A DNA stretch of 64,000 nt from Nitratireductor sp. GISD-1A_MAKvit (GCF_040819555.1 NZ_CP161920.1:1301001-1365000); one strand, 5' to 3'; shown: positions 28,306 through 38,873, counted from the first letter of the stretch. Numbers and translations: made by a program. The notes: generated by a model from the letters alone, not told the origin.

Positions 28306-29178
28306 ATGACGAAACTTCGCAAAGCGGTATTTCCGGTCGCCGGTCTTGGAACCCGGTTCCTGCCGGCAACCAAGGCGGTGCCGAAGGAAATGCTGACGGT
28401 CGTCGACAAACCGGTGATTCAGTACGTGGTCGACGAGGCACGCGAAGCCGGTATCGAGCATTTCATCTTCGTAACCGGACGCAACAAGGCAGTCATCGAG
28501 GATCACTTCGACATCCAGGTCGAATTGTACGACACACTGGAGCGGAGAGGCAAGAATGAGGTGCTGGAGCGTCTGCATGGCATGCAGCCGGCACCGGGAC
28601 AGACCAGTTTCACCCGTCAGCAGGAGCCACTCGGTCTCGGCCATGCGGTGTGGTGTGCGCGTGAGCTGGTCGGCAATGAACCCTTTGCTCTTCTTCTTCC
28701 CGACATGATCATGCAGGCGCCGAAGGGCTGTCTGACACAGATGGTGGAGCTGTTCGAGAAGACGGGCGGCAATGTGGTTTCGGTCGAAGAGTGCGAGCCT
28801 TCCCAGACCCATAAATACGGTATCGTCGGGCGCGGCGCCGATGTCGCCGGTGGTTTTGAGATCAATGGGATGGTGGAGAAACCCAGGCCCGAGGAAGCAC
28901 CGTCGAACTTTTACATCAATGGTCGCTACATTCTTCAGCCGGCGATTTTCGATCTGCTTGCAAATCAGGAGCGGGGGGCCGGCGGTGAGATCCAGCTCAC
29001 CGATTCAATGCTGACGCTGATGGGGCAGCAGCCCTTCCACGGGTATCATTTTACCGGTCGAACGTTCGATTGCGGATCACCAGAGGGGTTCGTCGAGGCC
29101 AACCTCGCCTTTGCCCTCGAACGACCGGAGCTGCGCAAGCATGTGCTGCAGGCGTTAGCCAGTTCAGACCGAAGCTGA
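28306..29178 (+). CDS. galU: UTP-glucose-1-phosphate uridylyltransferase
   Basis: 290-aa nucleotidyltransferase making UDP-glucose for exopolysaccharide and LPS synthesis. It has the N-terminal signature [25 protein letters not shown], the sugar-binding [21 protein letters not shown], and [10 protein letters not shown]. Full length with no break. It stands alone between divergent mltB and convergent OMP genes. Confidence 0.96.
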   Translation: MTKLRKAVFPVAGLGTRFLPATKAVPKEMLTVVDKPVIQYVVDEAREAGIEHFIFVTGRNKAVIEDHFDIQVELYDTLERRGKNEVLERLHGMQPAPGQTSFTRQQEPLGLGHAVWCARELVGNEPFALLLPDMIMQAPKGCLTQMVELFEKTGGNVVSVEECEPSQTHKYGIVGRGADVAGGFEINGMVEKPRPEEAPSNFYINGRYILQPAIFDLLANQERGAGGEIQLTDSMLTLMGQQPFHGYHFTGRTFDCGSPEGFVEANLAFALERPELRKHVLQALASSDRS

Positions 29179-29188
29179 AATTCTGGAA

Positions 29189-29220
29189 AACGGCGTCGTT
29201 TCAACCGAAATGGCGCCGTT
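29189..29220. terminator. Hairpin between galU and the beta-barrel gene
   Basis: AACGGCG/CGCCGTT (29189-29195, 29214-29220) with inner GTTTC/GAAAT pairing, between two convergent genes. There is no strong T-run, so it may work with both genes as a bidirectional terminator. Confidence 0.5.
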
Positions 29221-29266
29221 ATCCGGTGTTTTCGAGAATTCGCAGCGAAATTTCCGAAAACGTGAT

Positions 29267-30913
29267 TCAGCGCTGCATTCTGATGCCCAGAAAGACGCTC
29301 GTGGCATCATATTCCCGGTCAGGACGGCTGCTTGTGCGCTTTTCGTAACGCGTTCTGCCGGTCAGTCCCAGCGTCCGGTTCAGCCACCAGGTCATGCCGG
29401 CCTCGCCATTCATCGTCAGATCGTGTTCCCCGCTCATATAGTCGCGCCAGGAAAGGCCAATGGCGGCCTCGGCTGTGAGATTGGCCCTTACCTGTCGTTC
29501 AAGCCGCAGGGTTCCCGCATAAAGGATGGATCCGCTGTCGCCCGCATCTGTTGTGCCCTCGATGCTGGTTGAACCGTCGAGGCGCACATTTGTGCCACGT
29601 TGTGGTGACCAGTTGAGCGAGGCTGCGAGAGCAAGCCCGGAAACGGCGTCGAGCAGGTCGTCGTCGATGTCTTCGGCGATCCAGCCAACGGAGACCTCAC
29701 CCGAAAGTTTCTCTTCGATGTCCACCATCAGGCCAGCACGTGCAGCAAGGCGGTTGGCAGAGCGCTCATAGCCTGCGCTGTCCTGCTTCTCGTCGTAGAA
29801 GCGCCGGCCAATTTCGCCTTCTATGAAAGGCGTGAGCGCTGGCGAAATTGCGTAACCGGTACGCAGACGCAGGGTCGCAAGGGTGGAGTTGCGCTCCTCC
29901 TGGGAAAGGGTGCTGCCATTCACAAGTGTTGCGTCGCCATAGTGTTGGCGTGAGACAGAGCCTGTTGCACTCAGGCGTAGCCTGCCCAGATCCTTTGACA
30001 GCCCGAGGCTGCCATCAATGGCATGGCGCACTGGGCGGTCTGCGACATTAGCGATGATAACGGGAGATGAGGCGGCCTCGGGGCTTATCGAATAGCCAAG
30101 GCTCGCGAGTGCCGTATAGTCATCGGACAGGTCCAGGCGCAAGGCCCCATCGACGCCACCTTCAAGATCATCCGTCTCCTCGCCCGAAACCGATTTGCGC
30201 CAGGTGCCGTATGCTTCCAGCGTTGCGGCGTGCCGGGCCCAGTCGGAGGTCGCGTTCAGCCGGAGCGTGGATTCAGAGATCATTGCTTCGCCGCCGCCGG
30301 CACTGGAACTGGCGTTGGAGGTCCATGTCATGCCCTGTTCCAGCGTGGGTGATACGATGAACGTGCCAAACCGCAGGCCGACAGGAGCGTGGGTTTTTTC
30401 ATCGGATGTCTGGAAATCACCTTCCACCGCGCCGGTGCGCGGGTTGAGCGCCGCTGCGCGTTCTGACCGGTCGAAAAGGTCTCCAGGCTCTTCCTCTTGG
30501 ATTCCACCTGTCGTCAGCCCATCTGACGCACCGGGCTCATCAGGCGAGGACGGGCTATTCCGCATTTCGCGGGCACGTTCGCGCGCAACAGCGGTGGACG
30601 GAGAACGGGAAGAGGCGCGCGAAGCTCCGCTGCTTTCCGCCTGGTCCGTTTCGCTGCCTCTCTGCGTCACGGGTTCATAGCGTGGAACCGGCAGTCCTGC
30701 TTCCGCTTCTGCTACTGCTACTGCGGTGTCGTCAGCGCCGCTCTCGCGTTCCACCGAGCCCGTGATGTCCTCTTCAGAGACCAGGCCCCGCAATCCAAGC
30801 GTGTCCTGAGCAGATGCAGCCCCGCAGACCAAAAGGGAAAGACACAGACCCAGTGCGGCAGACCCGCGCCAGTAACGGACTTGACCACCGACTATGATAC
30901 CGGGACGAGGCAT
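29267..30913 (-). CDS. Outer membrane beta-barrel protein
   Basis: 548 aa. Signal peptide (GLCLSLLVCGAASAQ), a long acidic, Ser-rich disordered segment (about residues 40-170) and a C-terminal barrel of repeated amphipathic strands (LRLNATSDWARHAATLEAYG, RLSATGSVSRQHYGD, LGIRMQR end) as in rhizobial BBP2-type OMP_b-brl proteins. The C-terminal strand ends in a basic residue rather than the usual aromatic. It is a putative porin-like or export-associated barrel; substrate unknown. It is divergent from kdsD. Confidence 0.78.
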   Translation of the reverse strand: MPRPGIIVGGQVRYWRGSAALGLCLSLLVCGAASAQDTLGLRGLVSEEDITGSVERESGADDTAVAVAEAEAGLPVPRYEPVTQRGSETDQAESSGASRASSRSPSTAVARERAREMRNSPSSPDEPGASDGLTTGGIQEEEPGDLFDRSERAAALNPRTGAVEGDFQTSDEKTHAPVGLRFGTFIVSPTLEQGMTWTSNASSSAGGGEAMISESTLRLNATSDWARHAATLEAYGTWRKSVSGEETDDLEGGVDGALRLDLSDDYTALASLGYSISPEAASSPVIIANVADRPVRHAIDGSLGLSKDLGRLRLSATGSVSRQHYGDATLVNGSTLSQEERNSTLATLRLRTGYAISPALTPFIEGEIGRRFYDEKQDSAGYERSANRLAARAGLMVDIEEKLSGEVSVGWIAEDIDDDLLDAVSGLALAASLNWSPQRGTNVRLDGSTSIEGTTDAGDSGSILYAGTLRLERQVRANLTAEAAIGLSWRDYMSGEHDLTMNGEAGMTWWLNRTLGLTGRTRYEKRTSSRPDREYDATSVFLGIRMQR

Positions 30914-31097
30914 ACGATTCCAGACTACCGAGACGCGCCATTGACAAACTTAGTGAAACGTAAAGCTCTATGGTTAACGGAAGGTTGAACACCGGTTCGG
31001 TGTCGATCTTCGTGTATGCACACCGTAGTCTGGACAAACTCGATGGACAGTCGGTGGCCGAGGCGGTAATGGCAGTGCCATGCTGAAGGATACTTCC

Positions 31098-32075
31098 ATG
31101 AACATCGACCGCAAAAGCGTAGTTGCTTCTGCCGTTCGCACACTCGAGACGGAACGTGCCGGCCTCAAGGAACTGGCAGAAGCCCTCGACAATGGCCTTG
31201 CCGAACCTTTCGCGGAGGCCGTGCGCATCATCTCCGGGATCAGGGGCCGACTGATCGTGACAGGTGTCGGAAAGAGCGGCCATATCGGCTCCAAGATCGC
31301 AGCAACGCTTGCATCCACGGGGACGCCGGCGTTCTTCGTGCATCCGGCAGAAGCCAATCACGGCGATCTCGGGATGATCGGCAATGACGACGTGATTCTG
31401 GCCATGTCATGGTCTGGCGAAACCTCCGAATTGCACGGCATTGTTGCCTATGCGCGGCGCTTTGCCATACCGCTGATCGCCATCACTGCGGGGGCCTCTT
31501 CAGCTCTTGCGAAGGAAGCGACGGTCGTTCTCGGATTGCCGCGTGCGCCCGAAGCCTGCCCACATGGGCTCGCGCCCACCACATCGACGGTTCTGCAACT
31601 GGTCATCGGCGATGCTCTGGCCGTGGCCTTGCTTGAAGCGCGTGGCTTCACGGCTGATCATTTCCGCACCTTCCATCCCGGCGGTCAGCTTGGTGCCAAG
31701 CTGACCCAGGTGCGCCAGATCATGCATTCGGGAAGCGAACTGCCGCTTGCCAGAAGTGGCGCTCTGATGCGCGAAGCCATCCTGGAAATGACCCAGAAGG
31801 GGTTCGGCTGTGTCGGGATTACCGACGCGGACGGTGCGTTGACCGGGATCATCACCGATGGTGACTTGCGCCGCCACATCGATAGCGAGCTGCTTTCCAT
31901 GACGGTGGATCAGGTAATGACCCGCGATCCCAAAACGATCGGGCCGGATACGCTGGCGGAAAGCGCCTTGCAGATCGTGAATTCGTCGGCCATCACCACA
32001 TTGATGGTGGTCGAAGACGGTAAACCCTGCGGCGTCGTGCACCTCCACGACCTGCTACGGATCGGTGCTGCCTGA
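31098..32075 (+). CDS. kdsD: KpsF/GutQ-family arabinose-5-phosphate isomerase
   Basis: 325 aa. A SIS sugar-isomerase domain (VTGVGKSGHIGSKIAATLASTG, MSWSGETSELHGIV) and two CBS domains (MHSGSELPLA, ITDADGALTGIITDGDLRR; MTRDPKTIGPDTLAESALQ). It converts ribulose-5-phosphate to arabinose-5-phosphate, the first step to KDO for LPS. ATG 31098 is chosen (AAGGA 7 nt upstream) over the one at 31080. Sugar-specific relatives exist, but no kps or gut cluster is nearby, so the general KDO role is likeliest. Confidence 0.92.
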   Translation: MNIDRKSVVASAVRTLETERAGLKELAEALDNGLAEPFAEAVRIISGIRGRLIVTGVGKSGHIGSKIAATLASTGTPAFFVHPAEANHGDLGMIGNDDVILAMSWSGETSELHGIVAYARRFAIPLIAITAGASSALAKEATVVLGLPRAPEACPHGLAPTTSTVLQLVIGDALAVALLEARGFTADHFRTFHPGGQLGAKLTQVRQIMHSGSELPLARSGALMREAILEMTQKGFGCVGITDADGALTGIITDGDLRRHIDSELLSMTVDQVMTRDPKTIGPDTLAESALQIVNSSAITTLMVVEDGKPCGVVHLHDLLRIGAA

Positions 32076-32097
32076 ATGCAAGCCGACTGCTGATGCG

Positions 32098-32123
32098 GGC
32101 CGGCCTGATCTGTCAGGCTGGCC
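32098..32123. terminator. Bidirectional terminator between kdsD and the NfeD gene
   Basis: An 11-bp stem GGCCGGCCTGA/TCAGGCTGGCC with one G-U pair and loop TCTG, followed by AGTTTGT, between convergent genes. Confidence 0.7.
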
Positions 32124-32129
32124 AGTTTG

Positions 32130-32591
32130 TCAGATCGCCTCGACACGCAGGGTGCCAGTGTCGACCGACACGACCCTGACCCGGGTTCCTGCCGGTAGTT
32201 CGGGGCCGGCGACACGCCACAATGTATCGTCAAGGCGGATGCGGCCGAAACCGTTTTCGATTGCTTCTTCGAGCGTCGCGGTTCGTCCGATGAGCTGTTC
32301 GGTACGCCGATTAAGAAGCGGCTGGTCTGTCTCTTCGTCGCGGCGGGCGTCCATGAGGCGCTTTCCCGCATAGGCCGAGATCAGAGACAGCGCCAGAAAC
32401 ACCAGGACCTGAACCTGCCAGCTCCATGCCGCAAGGTCCCATAACTGCAGTGAAAGCGCGCCGGTCAGGATTGCGGCAATCCCGATCCAGAGGAGAAAGA
32501 CGCCGGGCACGAGGATTTCGGCTGCAAGCAGCACAAAGCCGAGCAGCATCCAGTTCCAGGGACCGAGTTCCGCGACGACATGCTCGATCAT
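32130..32591 (-). CDS. NfeD-family membrane protein
   Basis: 153-aa short NfeD. Three membrane helices (WNWMLLGFVLLAAEILVPG, FLLWIGIAAILTGAL, VQVLVFLALSLISAYAG) followed by a C-terminal OB-fold (LIGRTATLEEAIENGFGRI, GTRVRVVSVDTGTLRVE). NfeD proteins pair with SPFH proteins in membrane microdomains; the upstream SPFH gene ends 4 nt before this start, so they are co-transcribed. AGGAG lies 7 nt before ATG 32591. Confidence 0.9.
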   Translation of the reverse strand: MIEHVVAELGPWNWMLLGFVLLAAEILVPGVFLLWIGIAAILTGALSLQLWDLAAWSWQVQVLVFLALSLISAYAGKRLMDARRDEETDQPLLNRRTEQLIGRTATLEEAIENGFGRIRLDDTLWRVAGPELPAGTRVRVVSVDTGTLRVEAI

Positions 32592-32595
32592 GATG

Positions 32596-33555
32596 CTACT
32601 CCTGCGACGACCCGGTGCGGGGCGGGCGAGCCGATGAAACCCGTTTCGAAGAAGCCTGTGGCGCTCCGCCTTCATTGAAGAGTTCGCGCGCGATCGAGCC
32701 AATGCCGCCGAGAGAGCCGATGAGCGAGGACGCCTCGAATGGCATGAGGACAATCTTGTTGTTGTTGGAGGAGCCGATGGTGGCCAGCGCTTCGGTGTAT
32801 TTTTGCGCGACGAAATAGTTCACGGCCTGAACGTCGCCAGCGGCGATGGCTTCTGAGACGACCTGGGTGGCGCGGGCTTCCGCTTCGGCAGCGCGCTCGC
32901 GCGCTTCTGCGTCGCGGAAGGCGGCTTCCTTGCGCCCTTCGGCTTCCAGAATTTCTGCCTGCTTCAGGCCCTCGGCCTCAAGGATCTGCGCGCGCTTGTT
33001 GCGCTCGGCCATCATCTGGCGCGCCATCGATTCCACAAGGTTGGCTGGCGGGTTGATGTCCTTGATCTCGACACGCGTCATCTTGATGCCCCATGGGCTG
33101 GCTGCGTCATCGACGATGCGCAGAAGCTTCTCGTTGATCGCATCGCGGTTGGACAGGAGTTCATCGAGGTCCATGGAGCCCATGACGGAGCGAATGTTTG
33201 TCATGGTCAGATTGAGGATCGCATTCTCAAGTCCCGAAACCTGATAGGCGGCCTCAGCGGCGGTAAGCACCTGATAGAAAGCGACACCATCTACCGCGAC
33301 GATGGCATTGTCGCGGGTGATGACTTCCTGTGTCGGGACGTCGAGCACCTGCTCCATCATGTTCATCTTCGCGCCAACGCGGTCGATGAAGGGGACGATG
33401 AGATTGAGCCCGGGAGTCAGCGTCTTCGTATAGCGACCAAAGCGCTCCACCGTGTAGTTGAAACCCTGAGGAACCGTCTTGATGCCTGCAAAAAGCAGCA
33501 GGACAACGAGGACGACCAGGGCTGGGATGAGAATGTCAAAACCGGAGAAGGGCAT
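32596..33555 (-). CDS. qmcA: SPFH/stomatin-like membrane protein (QmcA type)
   Basis: 319 aa. One N-terminal membrane helix ([18 protein letters not shown]), the SPFH domain ([40 protein letters not shown]) and a long Ala/Glu coiled-coil ([20 protein letters not shown]). These proteins scaffold membrane rafts and may regulate FtsH-type proteolysis. ATG 33555 with AGGAG upstream is preferred over an ORF start at 33639, whose extra 28 residues are not family-like. Confidence 0.92.
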   Translation of the reverse strand: MPFSGFDILIPALVVLVVLLLFAGIKTVPQGFNYTVERFGRYTKTLTPGLNLIVPFIDRVGAKMNMMEQVLDVPTQEVITRDNAIVAVDGVAFYQVLTAAEAAYQVSGLENAILNLTMTNIRSVMGSMDLDELLSNRDAINEKLLRIVDDAASPWGIKMTRVEIKDINPPANLVESMARQMMAERNKRAQILEAEGLKQAEILEAEGRKEAAFRDAEARERAAEAEARATQVVSEAIAAGDVQAVNYFVAQKYTEALATIGSSNNNKIVLMPFEASSLIGSLGGIGSIARELFNEGGAPQASSKRVSSARPPRTGSSQE

Positions 33556-33719
33556 TATCGGCTCCTGAAACAGCCCCGGAGGGGCTTGCATTGAATCGCG
33601 AGACGCACTGTAGGGTTGTGCCTCACATTGTGAAGACATTAATTGCAGGCAGGCTCCGTTTACGGACGCTGCGGCTCATGTATCGCAGAGAATGTGACGC
33701 GTGGATGGCAAGGTTGGGT

Positions 33720-34784
33720 TTACACCCAGCCGGCAAGCTCGCGGCGCACCATTGTCTCGATGACCGCCATGCCTTCTTCGGTATCGTTGAGACAGGGAAT
33801 GTGGGTGAAATTCCTGCCGCCGGCCTCATGAAAGATCTCTCCGGCTTCTCCCGCGATCTCTTCAAGCGTTTCCAGACAGTCGGACACGAAGCCCGGATTG
33901 AACACGGCGATGGATTGGACGCCTTCCTTTGCGAGCTTTTCGACGGTCTTGTCGGTGTAGGGCTGGAGCCATTCCTCCGGTCCGAAGCGAGACTGAAAGC
34001 AGGTCATGAGTTTCTTCTCGTCCCAGCCGAGGCGCTCGCGCAGGAGGCGTGTCGTTTTCTGGCAGTGGCAGTGATAGGGATCGCCACGCCTGAAGTAGCT
34101 TTGGGGGATGCCATGATAGGAGGCGATGACAACTTCCGGCTCGAAATCGACGCTTTCAAGGTGTTTTTCAATGGAGCGGGCCAGCGCCTCGATATAGACG
34201 GGCTCATCCTGATAGGAGGGCACGGTGCGGATGGCCGGCTGGAAACGCATCTTCATGAGCGCTTCGAAGAACTTGTCATTCACCGTCGCCGTGGTGGTGG
34301 CGGAATATTGCGGGTAGAGCGGGAACATGACGATCCGGTCGCAGCCGCGTTCCATCAGGCTTTTGGTCACCGTTTCGATGGAGGGCTGGCCATAGCGCAT
34401 GGCCCAGTCGACAATCACATGCTCGTGCCCGGACAGCGCCTCGGCAAGTTTTTCGCCCTGGGAGCGGGTAAAGGTGCGCAGTGGCGATTCATTGCGGTCG
34501 TTGTTCCAGATTTCCGCGTAAGCTGCGCCGGACTTCTTTGGGCGCGTGTTGAGAACGATCCCGTGGAGGATTGGATACCAGATCGCTTTCGGCCACTCGA
34601 TAACGCGAGGATCTGACAGGAATTCCTTCAGATATCGCCGCATCGGCGCGTAGTCGGTTCCGTCTGGCGTGCCGAGGTTCACAAGTAGAACGCCTACCTT
34701 GCCAACGCGGACAGGTGGGTGCTCTGCGGGCAGCGGGCCGATGGCCTTCGCCGCCTTGGGGTCGATTTTGGTGGGGAGATTCAT
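33720..34784 (-). CDS. hemH: Ferrochelatase
   Basis: 354 aa; inserts Fe2+ into protoporphyrin IX to make haem. Key regions: VGVLLVNLGTPDGTDYAPMRRYLKEFLSD at the N terminus, MRYGQPSI, MFPLYPQYSATTTATV, and the catalytic His in ASYHGIPQSYFRRGDPY. Full-length, minus strand, with a rho-independent terminator for the upstream 5'-nucleotidase gene between the two. Confidence 0.96.
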   Translation of the reverse strand: MNLPTKIDPKAAKAIGPLPAEHPPVRVGKVGVLLVNLGTPDGTDYAPMRRYLKEFLSDPRVIEWPKAIWYPILHGIVLNTRPKKSGAAYAEIWNNDRNESPLRTFTRSQGEKLAEALSGHEHVIVDWAMRYGQPSIETVTKSLMERGCDRIVMFPLYPQYSATTTATVNDKFFEALMKMRFQPAIRTVPSYQDEPVYIEALARSIEKHLESVDFEPEVVIASYHGIPQSYFRRGDPYHCHCQKTTRLLRERLGWDEKKLMTCFQSRFGPEEWLQPYTDKTVEKLAKEGVQSIAVFNPGFVSDCLETLEEIAGEAGEIFHEAGGRNFTHIPCLNDTEEGMAVIETMVRRELAGWV

Positions 34785-34856
34785 GCTTTGGCTCCGATCA
34801 TGCAGGGGAAGCTAGCGAAGCCGGGCCGCTTTTCAATGGAGCGTGTGGCCGCAGGG

Positions 34857-34890
34857 GCGAAAAAAAGAGCCCCGCCGGGTGGCGAGGCTC
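34857..34890 (-). terminator. Rho-independent terminator of the 5'-nucleotidase gene
   Basis: On the minus strand GAGCCTCGCC-ACCC-GGCGGGGCTC (stem with one mismatch) followed by TTTTTTT. It ends the 5'-nucleotidase transcript 24 nt after its stop. Confidence 0.85.
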
Positions 34891-34913
34891 CGGGAAGCTC
34901 TGGAAGCGACCGC

Positions 34914-36951
34914 TCAGTTTGCCGGTGGCAGGTTAAGTTCCATGCCGACGTCGATCCGGTTGGGATTGATCTGCGGGTTGGCTTTCGCGATGGCCTGCCA
35001 TTTCGCCGGGTCGCCATAATGTGTGCGGGCGATCTCCCAAAGCGTGTCACCGCGTGCAACGGTGTGGGTTTTCTTCTCGCCTTCCATGGCTTCGCCGGCC
35101 TCTTTCGCGGTATTGTCGGCGGTTTCGGTCATCTTCTCCATGGCTTCGCCGGCTTCTTCAACAGCCTCTTCCGCCACTTCCTTCGCGCCTTCAGTCATGC
35201 TCTCGACTGCTTCGCCTGCCTTTTCAACGGTCTCTTCAACCGCTTTTGGTGCCTCGCTGACAATCGTTTTCGACATCTCTGGCAGGTCAGGGGTTGTGGC
35301 CTCGGTCTCCGCTCCTGCAACGTTCGCATCGATTTTCGTGATGCGGCCGTCAATGGCTGGCGTATAGGGGCTGTTTTCGGCCAGATAATCGGCAAGAACC
35401 TGTTCAAGCCCCGGGCCGTAATCATAGGCGTTTTCGGCGTTCTCTGCGAAGAGCCGGTAGCCATCGCCGCCATTGCGCATGAAATTGTTGGAGGCAACTG
35501 TATAGGTCGCATCCGGGTCAATCGCTTTCCAGCCGTCGCCGTCCTTTACCTCGACGGACTTGATGCGGCCTTCACCGGGCGCGACGGACGGATCGAAGCT
35601 GTAACGCAGGCCGGACACCTGAGGGAAACGGCCGGCACCTTCCTCGATCTGGCTGACGCCGCTTTCCAGCGAAGCGACGACGTCTGCTCCTTTTAACTGG
35701 AAGGTGGCAAGCGTGTTCTGGAATGGCAGGACACCGAGCACTTCACCCATGGTGACTTCGCCCGCGTCGATGGAGGCGCGCAGGGCCGCCGCCATTGGTG
35801 ATGGCGAACTGGACACCCTGATCGCTTGCGCGCGCGACCATGGCATCGGTCACGAGATTGCCCATCTCGCATTCGCCGGCGCGGCAGGTTTCGCGGCTGC
35901 CGTCGACTGCGGCTGACGTTTCAGCCACGATCTTGTTTTTCAGTTCCTCGATGGGGCCGGCCAGTTCCTTGACGCGGGCGACGACCGCCTCGTCCTTGGC
36001 AACGGAAGCGTCGATCAGCTTGACGTCGCCAGTGGCGGCGGTGACGACGCCGTCATCGTTGAAGGTGAGCTTCAGTTCGCCGAGATATTTGGAATAGGAC
36101 GCGGCCTGTACCACGGGTACCTGATGGCCGTCGGGATTGTCGACCATGGTCGGGTAGGGGCCTTCGGCACCTTCGATCGTGTTGGACAGGAGCGTGTTTG
36201 AGTGGCCACCGACGACCACGTCTACGCCGGGGATCTTCGCAATGGCCTCGAGGTCGCGCGGGTAGCCCACATGGGTGAGCGCGATGACCTTGTTCGCGCC
36301 TTCGGCGGTGGCCGCCTCGACGGCTGCGGTGATGCCCGCCACATCTTCAATGATCGAGACGTTTTCGCCAGGCGAGGAAAGCTCGGCGGTATCGTTGGCA
36401 ACAGCACCGACGATGGCGATCTTCTCGCCGCCCACATCGAGCAGCAGATACTCCTTCACCCGGTCACCCAACGCGGAGGCTTCCTTTGCCTTGACGTTGG
36501 AGCCAAGCACGGGGAATTCGGCCTTGTCGAGGAAGGTGGCCAGACCGTCCTCGCCATCGTCGAATTCGTGGTTACCGACCACCATGGCGTCGGTTTTCAT
36601 CAGGTTGAGGAACTCGGCTTCGGCCGCACCCTTGTAGGTGGTGTAGAACAGCGAGCCCTGAAAATTGTCGCCGGCATTGAGAAACAGGACGTTTTCGCCT
36701 TCAAGCGCCTTGCGGGACTCGGCGACGGCCGTGACGAGGCGGGCAGCGCCGCCGAAGCACTTGCCCTCGGCATCGTCTTCCGGTGAGCAGGTGGAATCGT
36801 ATTTGTTGATCGGCTCGATGCGACTGTGCCAGTCGTTCATGTGGAGAATGTTGAGCGTGTAATCGGCAAAGGCCGCGCCGGCGCTCAGCGTCAGTGCCGA
36901 TGCGGTGAGCGATGCAATGGCGAGGCGTTTTCTGAAGATCGATCTGTTCAT
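34914..36951 (-). pseudogene. 5'-nucleotidase with C-terminal LysM domain, frameshifted
   Basis: Two frames form one periplasmic 5'-nucleotidase. From 36951: signal peptide (SALTLSAGAAFA), the metallophosphatase domain (ILHMNDWHSRIEP, AGDNFQGSLFYT, VGNHEFDDGEDG, GHSNTLL) and the start of the C-terminal domain (QFAITNGGG). The 3' frame continues LRASIDAGEVTMGEVLGVLPFQN, has a substrate-binding region, an Ala/Glu-rich helical linker of about 70 residues, and a LysM domain (HTVARGDTLWEIARTHYGD). One extra base at GGG 35783-35785 separates them; removing it gives 678 aa. A LysM tail on this enzyme suggests attachment to peptidoglycan. Confidence 0.88.
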
Positions 36952-37089
36952 GGTGACTTCTCCCGAATGGCTCTTTGCGGTCTCTACCGCCGCATTATGA
37001 CGCCCTGTTAAAGGATCCCGGTTGGCATGTTTTCATCGGGCCGAATGGGATGCAAGAGAAAGTTGCGCGGGTGAAGGGGGGGAGACCGC

Positions 37090-38184
37090 TCAGGTGGGGA
37101 GTGGACCAAGTCTCGCCATCTCGACAGACACGGCCTTGAGCAACGCGTAGACGCGCGCGCCGGGTTGGAGCGAGAGTTGATCTGCCGACTTTGCGGTGAT
37201 GCGTGCGAGCAGTCTCTGCCTGCCGAGGGCCAGCGCCACCATGGCAAAGGCACCGTCGTGGCGGATTTCCTCGACCATTGCGGGAAGCTGGTTGCGGATC
37301 GACAGCCCGTCATGGGGCGCATTGGCGATGGCGACCTCGCCCGCCCGCACGCGCAGCCGCACGGTCATGCCGGGCGCGAAGCCGTTTCCGGTCAGTTCGA
37401 TGCGGTCGTCACCAAGCGCGATGACAGCGGTGTGATAGGCGGAGTCGACATCCATGATGTGGCCTTCGAGGATGACGCCCGCCTCGTCGGGATCGCTGCC
37501 GGCGGCAAGGCCAAGGCGGGCAAGGATGGCGGCGGCGGGGCCGCTGTCGGAAACGCGTCCGTTTTCGATCAGCACGACCGTGTCGGCCAGACGCGCGACC
37601 TCGGAGGTTTCGTGGCTCACATAGAGGATGGGTATGCCGGCCTCGGTGCGGATCGTTTCCAGATAGGGCAGGATCTCGTTGCGCCGCGCCTTGTCGAGAG
37701 AGGACAGCGGCTCATCCATGAGAAGCAGAGCAGGGGCGGCAAGCAGCGCCCGGCCGATGGCGACGCGCTGGCGCTCACCGCCTGAAAGCGTGGCGGGTGC
37801 AGCGTCGAGACGGTCTTCAAGGCCAAGGAGGGCCACCACTTCATCGAAGGCGCGGGATGCCGGACGGCGGCCTGCCCAGCGGGCATAGGTCAAGTTTCTG
37901 CGCACCGACAGGTGCGGGAAGAGGCGCGCATCCTGAAAGATGAAGCCGATACCACGTTTTTCCGGCGGGAGGTTCGTGCCCGTGGCCGAATCGAACAGCG
38001 TGCGCCCGCCAGCCACAATGCGCCCCGACTGCGGGCGGGCCGTGCCGGCTATCATCTTGAGCAGGGTCGATTTGCCTGCGCCGGAAGGCCCGAAGAGCGC
38101 CGTGACGCCTGCGCCGGCCTGAAAGGCGGTTTCGATTTCAAAACTGCCGGCGCGGCCCTTTATATCGACGTATAGGGCGGTCAT
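37090..38184 (-). CDS. modC: Molybdate ABC transporter ATP-binding protein
   Basis: 364 aa. Walker A GPSGAGKST, signature LSGGERQRVAIGRALL, Walker B LLLMDEPLSSLD and a C-terminal TOBE/Mop domain that binds molybdate (from about residue 290). It energises molybdate uptake with ModB and ModA. Its start overlaps the modB stop by 4 nt, so the three genes are one operon (modA-modB-modC on the minus strand). Confidence 0.96.
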   Translation of the reverse strand: MTALYVDIKGRAGSFEIETAFQAGAGVTALFGPSGAGKSTLLKMIAGTARPQSGRIVAGGRTLFDSATGTNLPPEKRGIGFIFQDARLFPHLSVRRNLTYARWAGRRPASRAFDEVVALLGLEDRLDAAPATLSGGERQRVAIGRALLAAPALLLMDEPLSSLDKARRNEILPYLETIRTEAGIPILYVSHETSEVARLADTVVLIENGRVSDSGPAAAILARLGLAAGSDPDEAGVILEGHIMDVDSAYHTAVIALGDDRIELTGNGFAPGMTVRLRVRAGEVAIANAPHDGLSIRNQLPAMVEEIRHDGAFAMVALALGRQRLLARITAKSADQLSLQPGARVYALLKAVSVEMARLGPLPT

Positions 38185-38864
38185 GCGCGTCCTCCGGCGG
38201 TGAGCCTGCGAGCGAGATATTCGGACGCGACGATGGCGGCGAGCGCCAGCGCGACAGCGATTGCGATCAGGCGGAGGGCGGCGGCATCGCCCGATGGCGA
38301 TTGCAGCAGCGCATAGATGGCGAGCGACAGGGTCTGCGTTTCGCCGGGAATGTTTGAGACGAAGGTGATCGTCGCCCCGAATTCGCCAAGCGCTTTGGCG
38401 AAGCCCAGCACGGCGCCGGCAATGACGCCGGGAAGGGCGAGCGGCAGGGTGACGGTGAAGAATACGGTGAGACGCGATGCGCCGAGCGTGCGCGCGGCCT
38501 CGCCAAAGCCCCGGTCCATGGCTTCAAGCGACAGGCGGATGGGCCGCACGAGGAGCGGAAACGCCATGACGCCGGCGGCGAGTGCTGCACCAGTCCAGCG
38601 GAAGGCGAAGCTGATGCCGAAGAGGTTTTCAAAGAGCTGGCCAAGCGGCCCTTTGGAGCCGAACAGGATCAACAGGCCGTAGCCGGTGACGACCGGTGGC
38701 AGCACGAGCGGCAGGGTGACCAGCGCCTGAACGATGCCCTTGCCGGGAAACTCCTTGCGGGCCAGAAGCCAGGCCACCGCAAAGGCCGGAACGAGCGCGC
38801 AGAGGATGGCGATGAACGCCACCCTCGCGGACAGGAGTATGATCGAAAGTTCGGTCTCGCCCAT
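38181..38864 (-). CDS. modB: Molybdate ABC transporter permease
   Basis: 227 aa, five to six membrane helices, with the permease EAA loop (EAMDRGFGEAARTLGASRLTVFFTVTLPLALPGV). Starts 9 nt after modA and overlaps modC. Forms the membrane channel of the molybdate importer. Confidence 0.96.
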   Translation of the reverse strand: MGETELSIILLSARVAFIAILCALVPAFAVAWLLARKEFPGKGIVQALVTLPLVLPPVVTGYGLLILFGSKGPLGQLFENLFGISFAFRWTGAALAAGVMAFPLLVRPIRLSLEAMDRGFGEAARTLGASRLTVFFTVTLPLALPGVIAGAVLGFAKALGEFGATITFVSNIPGETQTLSLAIYALLQSPSGDAAALRLIAIAVALALAAIVASEYLARRLTAGGRA

Positions 38865-38873
38865 GTCGGAAGT

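Noticed and set aside
33591..34616. Plus-strand 341-codon reading frame
   Set aside because: Antisense to hemH, which is intact.
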